From Deltaproteobacteria bacterium (GTDB lineage: Bacteria; Desulfobacterota; Desulfobulbia; Desulfobulbales; Desulfobulbaceae), in NCBI GenBank assembly GCA_024277485.1, contig JAJRVA010000058.1, positions 1-13,547 of the forward strand: a stretch of DNA of 13,547 nucleotides, given 5' to 3'. The notes under the pieces are model-generated. The model had not been told where the DNA came from. It saw only the letters and a list, made by a program, of their open reading frames with translations, and searched no databases. Shown in pieces: positions 9,152 to 13,547 of the stretch (positions are counted from its first letter, which is position 1; every line of letters begins with the position of its first letter). Position numbers and translations under genes: made by a program.

Positions 9152-9167
9152 ACGTGATACGGCACGT
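9152..9167 (-). promoter_or_regulatory. Start-proximal hairpin in the rpoH leader
   Basis: On the transcript ACGTG (9167-9163) pairs with CACGT (9156-9152) over a six-base loop, ending two bases before ATG 9149. Flanking TGCA segments (9178-9175 and 9148-9145) could extend the structure around the start codon. The nearest ribosome-site-like AAGG (9173-9170) is 20 bases from the ATG in the linear sequence but only four when the hairpin is folded. Confidence 0.4.
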
Positions 9168-9180
9168 TACCTTGTGCAGA

Positions 9181-9221
9181 AAATAAAAAGACTCTGGTTA
9201 AGGGAATACCTTTCACAGAGT
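9181..9221 (-). terminator. Terminator-like hairpin with U-tract in the rpoH leader
   Basis: Read as rpoH-strand RNA, ACUCUG (9221-9216) pairs with CAGAGU (9196-9191). Inside it AAGG (9212-9209) pairs with CCUU (9203-9200) over a five-base loop. The stem is followed by CUUUUUAUUU. It lies between the strong -10 at 9246-9241 and the rpoH start, with no minus-strand gene upstream for it to terminate, so it may be an attenuator. Confidence 0.45.
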
Positions 9222-9240
9222 TCATAGTTCATTAATTTAT

Positions 9241-9246
9241 ATTATA
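9241..9246 (-). promoter_or_regulatory. -10 element of a probable rpoH promoter
   Basis: The minus strand shows a perfect TATAAT preceded by GTG. No good -35 is seen at 16-18 bases (GTGAAT at 17). It would start transcription near 9234, with a leader of about 85 bases containing the two hairpins. It does not resemble a sigma-32 promoter. Confidence 0.45.
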
Positions 9247-9426
9247 CACTATTTTATCAAAACATTCACTCACAACACCTATACACCACTTTACATGGAA
9301 ATGCACTGATATCCGTTCACAGACAGTCATGTTTCCTGTTTGCAGGCCGGGCATGTCCGGAAAAAGTTTTCTTTTCTGGTGATGTATGCTATCAAATGCA
9401 CCTTGGAATACCCGGAGAGAGAACAA
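9247..9426. other. rpoH/lepA divergent spacer
   Basis: No gene was seen. On the plus strand the lepA ribosome site GGAGAGAG lies at 9414-9421, and I found no convincing -35/-10 pair for lepA. One near-palindrome, CCGGGCATGTCCGG (9347-9360, one mismatched pair), lies about 70 bases before the lepA start and could be a hairpin or a protein site. Confidence 0.4.
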
Positions 9427-11220
9427 ATGAACCAGATCAGAAACTTCAGCATAATAGCCCACATCGATCACGGCAAATCGACCCTTGCCGACCGCATGAT
9501 CCAGCTCTGCGGAATGGTCACCGAGCGTGAATTCAAGGACCAGCTCCTTGATTCCATGGATATTGAACGGGAAAGGGGGATTACCATCAAAAGCCAGGCG
9601 ATCTGCCTTCCCTACACTGCCAGAGACGGCCGGAAATATCAGCTCAACCTGGTCGACACCCCGGGTCATGTCGATTTCAGCTATGAAGTCTCCCGGGCGC
9701 TTTCCTCCTGCGAAGGCGCACTGCTTCTCATAGATGCCGCCCAGGGTGTTGAGGCGCAGACCCTGGCCAACCTCTACCTGGCCATGGAAAATGACCTGGA
9801 AATCATCCCGGTCATCAACAAGATTGACCTGCCTTCCGCTGAACCGGAAAAAACAGCGGCCCAGATCGAGGAAGACCTGGGCCTTGAGGCTGCACACATC
9901 CAGTACTGCTCCGCCAAGACAGGCCAAGGGGTCGAGGATGTCCTCGAGGCCATCGTCACCCTGCTCCCCCCGCCGGAGGGTGATGCGGAGGCGCCGCTGG
10001 AGGCCCTGATATTTGACGCCAACTATGACCCCTACAGGGGCACGGTCATCTCCTGCCGGGTTATCAACGGCCGGGTCAGGCCCGGGGACATGATCAGGTT
10101 CATGTCCAACAACGCGGAATACAAGGTGGAGGAAGTCGGTACGTTCCACCTGCAGCGGCAACCGCAGAAAAAACTCTCTGCCGGAGAGGTGGGCTACATC
10201 ATTGCCGGGGTGAAAACAGTGTCCGACACCCGGCCGGGCGACACCATCACCCTGGTTGAGAATCCCTGCCCCGCCCCCCTGCCCGGTTTCAAGGAAGTGC
10301 AGCAGGTCGTCTTCTCCTCGATTTATCCCATTGCATCCGACGACTACGAGGACCTTGCCGCTGCCCTGGAAAAACTTAAATTGAACGATGCCGCCCTGTC
10401 GTTCCAGAAAGACTCCTCCGCCGCCCTGGGCTTCGGTTTCAGGTGCGGCTTCCTGGGTCTTCTCCACCTTGAGGTTGTGCAGGAACGGCTGGAGAGAGAA
10501 TTCGGCATATCACTTATCCTGACCGTGCCGTCTGTCCGGTACAATTTTTACCTCTCCAACGCAACAAAACTTGTCGTGGACAATCCCGCCTACTTCCCTG
10601 ATCCCGGCAGTATCGACTCCATCGAAGAACCGTTTATCAAGGCCACCATACACATCCCGGAACGATACATGGGGGCGGTCATGACGCTGTGCATGGAGCG
10701 GCGCGGTGAAAACACCAACTATCACTATCCCATGCCCGGCCGGATCGAATTTACCTGCGAACTGCCGCTGGCTGAAGTCATTTATGATTTCTACGACCGC
10801 CTCAAGTCCGTAACCCAGGGGTATGGGTCCTTTGACTACGAACTGATAGACTACCGCAAAAGCGATCTTATCAAACTTGACATCCTGGTAAACGGTGAGG
10901 TGGTTGACGCCCTGTCCCAGCTGGTCCACAGCAGCCGGGCCCGGGAGCGTGGCCTCAGGGCCTGCGAACGGCTCAAGGAAGAGATCCCGCGCCATATGTT
11001 CAAGATTGCCATTCAGGCGGCCATCGGCGGGACGATTATTGCGCGGACCAATATTTCCGCCCTGCGCAAGGATGTGACCGCAAAATGTTACGGCGGTGAT
11101 ATTTCACGGAAAAGGAAGCTTCTGGAAAAACAGAAGGCCGGCAAGAAACGGATGAAAACCGTAGGGAATGTGGATATTCCCCAAAGGGCTTTTCTGTCTG
11201 TACTCAAGTCGGACCAGTAG
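9427..11220 (+). CDS. lepA: Elongation factor 4 (LepA)
   Basis: A ribosome-associated translational GTPase related to EF-G that affects initiation and back-translocation. The 597 residues agree with E. coli LepA (599). The G domain shows G1 AHIDHGKS (11-18), RGITIKSQ (50-57, G2), DTPGH (77-81, G3) and NKID (131-134, G4). Domain II and the EF-G-like domains follow ([35 protein letters not shown]). The LepA-specific C-terminal domain ends with [19 protein letters not shown] and [11 protein letters not shown]. The frame is open from 9340, but ATG 9427 is right: GGAG lies nine bases upstream and [18 protein letters not shown] is the standard N-terminus. It is single on its strand, with rpoH divergent and the two-CW gene convergent 79 bases after its stop; no strong terminator is visible in that gap. 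Confidence 0.98.
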   Translation: MNQIRNFSIIAHIDHGKSTLADRMIQLCGMVTEREFKDQLLDSMDIERERGITIKSQAICLPYTARDGRKYQLNLVDTPGHVDFSYEVSRALSSCEGALLLIDAAQGVEAQTLANLYLAMENDLEIIPVINKIDLPSAEPEKTAAQIEEDLGLEAAHIQYCSAKTGQGVEDVLEAIVTLLPPPEGDAEAPLEALIFDANYDPYRGTVISCRVINGRVRPGDMIRFMSNNAEYKVEEVGTFHLQRQPQKKLSAGEVGYIIAGVKTVSDTRPGDTITLVENPCPAPLPGFKEVQQVVFSSIYPIASDDYEDLAAALEKLKLNDAALSFQKDSSAALGFGFRCGFLGLLHLEVVQERLEREFGISLILTVPSVRYNFYLSNATKLVVDNPAYFPDPGSIDSIEEPFIKATIHIPERYMGAVMTLCMERRGENTNYHYPMPGRIEFTCELPLAEVIYDFYDRLKSVTQGYGSFDYELIDYRKSDLIKLDILVNGEVVDALSQLVHSSRARERGLRACERLKEEIPRHMFKIAIQAAIGGTIIARTNISALRKDVTAKCYGGDISRKRKLLEKQKAGKKRMKTVGNVDIPQRAFLSVLKSDQ

Positions 11221-11299
11221 TTTTCTGCTACCGGCCCGTTATGATCGGATTGCGGGGGATGAGAAATAGTCGGCAGAGACACCAACCAAAAGGCACGTT

Positions 11300-11581
11300 C
11301 TATGCGGTCGGCGTGCAGCCCCTCATCTGAGCGCATTTCACATTGGTTACATCAACACCTTTCTGGTGCATGATGCTCAATATCTCTTCTTTGCTGAAAA
11401 TAGAGTCCTTCTGTTTGATCACATAGACAATACAGTCGCGGCAGATGTTGAAAGACAGGGCGTCAATCTCACGCATAACCTCCCAGCAGGGCTTGTCGGC
11501 ATTATATGCCGGGCACTGGGTGGCCTGTTCACGGTTGCATTTCATGATTTCCCAGCATGGCCAATCTTCTCGCAGTGACAT
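11300..11581 (-). CDS. Small cysteine-rich two-CW domain protein
   Basis: A 93-residue soluble protein with eight cysteines (9, 15, 23, 32, 47, 50, 83, 89). Two CWE motifs, C9-W10-E11 and C32-W33-E34, are followed by C47-x2-C50 and a last pair C83/C89. There is no signal peptide or membrane segment. The spacing suggests bound metal (zinc or an iron-sulfur cluster) or a redox disulfide system. It resembles the small two-CW proteins often annotated in anaerobic Deltaproteobacteria, whose function I do not know. The upstream ATG at 11593 is in frame, but ATG 11581 is the likely start because GGAGGT sits five bases before it. The gene converges on lepA and lies 191 bases downstream of ysxC, so it may have its own promoter, which I could not place. 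Confidence 0.75.
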   Translation of the reverse strand: MSLREDWPCWEIMKCNREQATQCPAYNADKPCWEVMREIDALSFNICRDCIVYVIKQKDSIFSKEEILSIMHQKGVDVTNVKCAQMRGCTPTA

Positions 11582-11772
11582 CTGAACCTCCATTTGAATA
11601 CGTAAATAACAGGAAGAACCTTTTCAGGCCACCTTGTAAAAATGACTCTTCGCTCAATCACCCCAAGTCTGCACAAAACGGACCTTGAACGAAAAACCTC
11701 CTTTTGCAAAGTACCCCCCTCGCCCAAAACCATGAATTACACCATGAACTTGAACGAACGTATTAATTTACA
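11582..11772. other. Spacer between ysxC and the two-CW gene
   Basis: This 191-base stretch has no convincing gene. It contains a direct repeat CTTGAACGAA at 11684-11693 and 11749-11758, a run of six C at 11714-11719, and on the minus strand an AAAAGGAGG (11706-11698) that is not followed by a start codon at a usable distance. It probably holds the promoter or leader of the two-CW gene. Confidence 0.35.
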
Positions 11773-12354
11773 TCAATTCACATAAGATGCAAGCAGAGTT
11801 TGCAGGGGTTCACATCCACGCCCTGTTTTTGCGGAAAACAAAATCCTGTCATCAGCAGCCAGGGACAGGCCGGCATCGAGTGCAGCGGCGTTTCGCGCCA
11901 GCCTGTTGCCGGAGAGCTTGTCCGTCTTGGAGTACACCGGCACAAAGGAGAGGCCCTTGTTCCGCAGCCAGCCGATGAGATTGCGGTCGTGCTCCTTCAG
12001 TTCGTGCCGGATGTCGATAATAACAACGACACAGGCAAGGTTTTGCCTCTCTTCAAGATAGCGGGTTATCAGCTTCTCCCAGGAGGAGCGCATCCCCATA
12101 GAGACCTGGGCATACCCGTAGCCGGGCAGATCAACGAGGTACAGGCAGCCGTCTACTTCAAAGAAATTCAGGCTCTGCGTCTTGCCTGGTTTGGAGCTTG
12201 TCTTGACAAGGTTACGGCGGTTGACGAGCCGGTTGATGAGGCTTGATTTTCCCACGTTGGAGCGACCGGCAAAGGCAATCTCGGGATAGAGAGGCTCCGG
12301 AAGCTGGTCCATGCTGTAGACGCTTTTCAGAAATTGAATAGTGTTGAAATTCAC
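11773..12354 (-). CDS. ysxC: Ribosome-biogenesis GTPase YsxC/EngB
   Basis: An essential TrmE-Era-like GTPase that helps assemble the large ribosomal subunit. The 193 residues are normal for the family. G1 GRSNVGKSS (30-38), the G2 region SSKPGKT (53-59), G3 DLPG followed by YGYAQVS (75-85), and G4 SKTDKL (142-147) are all present; FSAKTGRG near 172-179 is the G5-like segment. The first possible start is GTG 12360, but AAGGGG would touch it. GTG 12354 lies five bases after the same AAGGGG, so it was chosen, giving an N-terminus MNFNTIQFLKS. The gene begins 73 bases after hisG in the same direction and may be read from the his transcript. G4 has Ser in place of the usual first Thr, a mild change. 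Confidence 0.96.
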   Translation of the reverse strand: MNFNTIQFLKSVYSMDQLPEPLYPEIAFAGRSNVGKSSLINRLVNRRNLVKTSSKPGKTQSLNFFEVDGCLYLVDLPGYGYAQVSMGMRSSWEKLITRYLEERQNLACVVVIIDIRHELKEHDRNLIGWLRNKGLSFVPVYSKTDKLSGNRLARNAAALDAGLSLAADDRILFSAKTGRGCEPLQTLLASYVN

Positions 12355-12391
12355 GCACACCCCTTTTCATCCAAAATCAGGATGCCTGCCA

Positions 12392-12419
12392 CTTCAAACC
12401 TTCCACCTTCCACCTGACA
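12392..12419 (-). repeat. Period-7 repeat, copy 3, just 3' of hisG
   Basis: In-phase units on the plus strand: CTTCAAA, CCTTCCA, CCTTCCA and the degenerate CCTGACA. It starts eight bases beyond the hisG stop and lies 37 bases before the ysxC start, in the same orientation as the other copies. Confidence 0.65.
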
Positions 12420-12427
12420 AACTTGTC

Positions 12428-13300
12428 TCAGATTACCTTGTTCAGAGCGTATTCGATAATACCCCTGGCCCCGATCTTTTTGAGCATGGGCACCAGTTCA
12501 CGAACCTGGTGTTCTGAGATAACCGTCTCAACGGAAAACCAGTCCTGCTTGTAGAGCTGCGCGATCGTGGGAGCCGTAACGCTTGGCAGGACATCGATCA
12601 GCTCATCAAGAAGTTCATGCGGAATATTCATTTTCAGGCCCACAATCCGGTCCGCTTTCAAGGCACCCTGCAGGAGCATGGCGATATTTTCTATTTTCTC
12701 TCTTTTCCAGGGGTCTGCCACTGCCTCATGGCTGGCGATCAACTGGGTGTTTGACTCCATCAGTTCATGGATGACCCTGAGACCATGCGCCCGGATTGTT
12801 GATTCTGTTTCGGTCACTTCAACGATTGCGTCTGCAAGGCCGGACACTGCCTTGGCCTCGGTCGCGCCCCAGGAAAAGGCAATGTTCACCGGAATATTCC
12901 GGTTTTCAAAAAAACGGCGGGTAACATTCACCAGTTCGGTGGAAATTTTTTTACCGGCCAGGTCTTCCAGTCTGGTAATATCAGAGTCTCCGGGCACGGC
13001 GATAACCCAGCGGGTCGGCTTTCTGCTTACCTTGGAATAAACCAGATCTGCAATGACCTCCACATCGGAACCGTTCTCCATGGTCCAGTCCTTGCCGGTT
13101 ATGCCGGCGTCCAGCATGCCTGTTTCGATATACCGTGACATCTCCTGGGGACGGCAGATGGAGCATGACAGCTCAGGATCGTCCACCTCCGGAAAATAGT
13201 TGCGTGAGGCAAGTTTAATCCGCCAGCCTGACTTTTCGAAAAGCTCAATAGTCGCCTTTTCCAGGCTCCCCTTGGGCAGCCCTATTATCAGCACGTTCAT
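12428..13300 (-). CDS. hisG: ATP phosphoribosyltransferase, long form (HisG)
   Basis: This enzyme catalyses the first, feedback-controlled step of histidine synthesis, ATP + PRPP to phosphoribosyl-ATP. At 290 residues it is the long form: the two-lobed catalytic part (about 1-208) is followed by the C-terminal ACT-like histidine-binding domain (about 210-290, with MNIPHELLDELIDVLP, APTIAQLY, VETVISEHQVREL), so no HisZ is needed. LPKGSLEKA (8-16) and GITGKDW (66-72) are typical. The PRPP loop reads EVTETESTIR (161-170), with Glu166 where relatives normally have Gly. A TTG at 13339 is in frame, but ATG 13300 has AAGGA nine bases upstream and gives the standard MNVLIIGLPKGS start. It follows hisI by 73 bases and precedes ysxC. 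Confidence 0.96.
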   Translation of the reverse strand: MNVLIIGLPKGSLEKATIELFEKSGWRIKLASRNYFPEVDDPELSCSICRPQEMSRYIETGMLDAGITGKDWTMENGSDVEVIADLVYSKVSRKPTRWVIAVPGDSDITRLEDLAGKKISTELVNVTRRFFENRNIPVNIAFSWGATEAKAVSGLADAIVEVTETESTIRAHGLRVIHELMESNTQLIASHEAVADPWKREKIENIAMLLQGALKADRIVGLKMNIPHELLDELIDVLPSVTAPTIAQLYKQDWFSVETVISEHQVRELVPMLKKIGARGIIEYALNKVI

Positions 13301-13339
13301 GCCCTGTAATCCTTCTGGTTTTTTTGTGAGTAATCTCAA

Positions 13340-13367
13340 CCTTCAGCCTTCAGCCTGGCCCCTTCAC
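13340..13367 (-). repeat. Period-7 repeat, copy 4, just 3' of hisI
   Basis: Four in-phase heptads on the plus strand: CCTTCAG, CCTTCAG, CCTGGCC, CCTTCAC. It starts six bases after the hisI stop codon and fills part of the 73-base hisI-hisG gap, in the same orientation as the other copies. Confidence 0.65.
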
Positions 13368-13373
13368 TCCCTG

Positions 13374-13547
13374 TTATCTTTTCCCGTACACCTTCTCAGG
13401 GTCAAAGACCCGTTCCTTGTACACAACAAGGGAATCACCATCAACCCGGCGGAAGAAACAGGAACCATATCCCTTGTGGCAGGCAGCGCCCCCCTTCTGC
13501 TCCACCTTGAAAATCACGGTGTCCGCATCACAGTCAACAAGGATCTC
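13374..13547 (-). CDS. hisI: Phosphoribosyl-AMP cyclohydrolase (5' end outside window)
   Basis: Only the last 57 codons are present, ending in TAA. HisI opens the purine ring of phosphoribosyl-AMP, the third step of histidine synthesis. The fragment begins [17 protein letters not shown], the Mg-binding aspartate cluster DxDxD of the family. It continues with CHKGYGSC, whose two cysteines, with the one in DCDAD, are the expected zinc ligands. The protein stops soon after, at VYGKR, so there is no fused HisE domain as in E. coli HisIE; phosphoribosyl-ATP pyrophosphatase must be encoded separately. It lies directly upstream of hisG on the same strand. Confidence 0.95.
   Translation of the reverse strand, partial: EILVDCDADTVIFKVEQKGGAACHKGYGSCFFRRVDGDSLVVYKERVFDPEKVYGKR

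Noticed and set aside
9232..10467. 411-codon open frame on the minus strand opposite lepA
   Set aside because: It is a complementary-strand shadow of the strongly supported lepA gene, with low-complexity Gly/Asp-rich translation and no motif.
11214..11250. Possible lepA terminator after the stop codon
   Set aside because: Only about four base pairs (GTAG/CTAC) could form and no T-run follows, so I did not list it.
11698..11706. AAAAGGAGG on the minus strand, a perfect ribosome-site look-alike
   Set aside because: No ATG, GTG or TTG follows at 5-12 bases, and the next GTG opens only about six codons, so no small gene could be supported.
11542..11733. Possible 63-residue minus-strand ORF upstream of the two-CW gene
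   Set aside because: Its start lacks a Shine-Dalgarno sequence, it overlaps the two-CW gene out of frame, and its composition is not protein-like.
11684..11758. Direct repeat CTTGAACGAA (11684-11693 and 11749-11758), resembling sigma-32 -35 elements
   Set aside because: No CCCCAT-like -10 lies at the right spacing after either copy, and the genes near it face the other way.

Overview
The window is ordinary, tightly packed bacterial chromosome of moderate GC content. It carries ten complete protein genes, plus uvrB cut by the left edge and hisI cut by the right edge. No tRNA, rRNA, insertion sequence, CRISPR array or phage gene was seen. Several features together suggest a Gram-negative anaerobe of the Desulfobacterota (the former sulfate-reducing Deltaproteobacteria, perhaps near Desulfobulbales): a long-form HisG, a small two-CW cysteine protein, a Bacillus-FadR-like TetR regulator, an RpoH sigma factor, and a lipoprotein signal peptide. 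This placement is an inference, because no marker gene was compared.

Layout. Positions 1-4078 (minus strand) hold an operon running from a promoter near 4050-4078: a fused purD-purE gene, a TsaC/YrdC-type threonylcarbamoyl-AMP synthase gene, and uvrB. The stop and start codons abut or overlap at both junctions. Divergent from it, at 4201-4881 on the plus strand, is a TetR-family gene closely resembling Bacillus FadR, preceded by a promoter and a near-perfect FadR-type palindromic operator. Next come greA (4962-5447), a TPR lipoprotein (5548-6882), a DegT-family PLP sugar aminotransferase (6899-8083) and the heat-shock sigma factor rpoH (8169-9149), all on the minus strand and transcribed in the order rpoH, aminotransferase, lipoprotein, greA. 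lepA (9427-11220, plus) diverges from rpoH. Converging on lepA are a small cysteine-rich two-CW protein (11300-11581), ysxC/engB (11773-12354), hisG (12428-13300) and the 3' end of hisI (13374-13547), all minus.

How the genes relate. purDE and the two histidine genes are biosynthetic. tsaC (tRNA t6A), lepA, ysxC and greA serve translation, ribosome assembly and transcript elongation. uvrB serves DNA repair, and rpoH and FadR are regulators. The aminotransferase and lipoprotein form a small cell-envelope pair downstream of rpoH.

I do not see a clear-cut undescribed system. The observations most worth a second look are: (i) a dispersed family of period-7 repeats that sits directly 3' of four minus-strand stop codons, always in the same orientation; (ii) the FadR-type operator over the regulator's own promoter; (iii) the in-frame PurD-PurE fusion; (iv) a terminator-like hairpin with a U-tract, and a second hairpin at the start codon, in the rpoH leader; and (v) a glycine-to-glutamate change in the PRPP loop of HisG.
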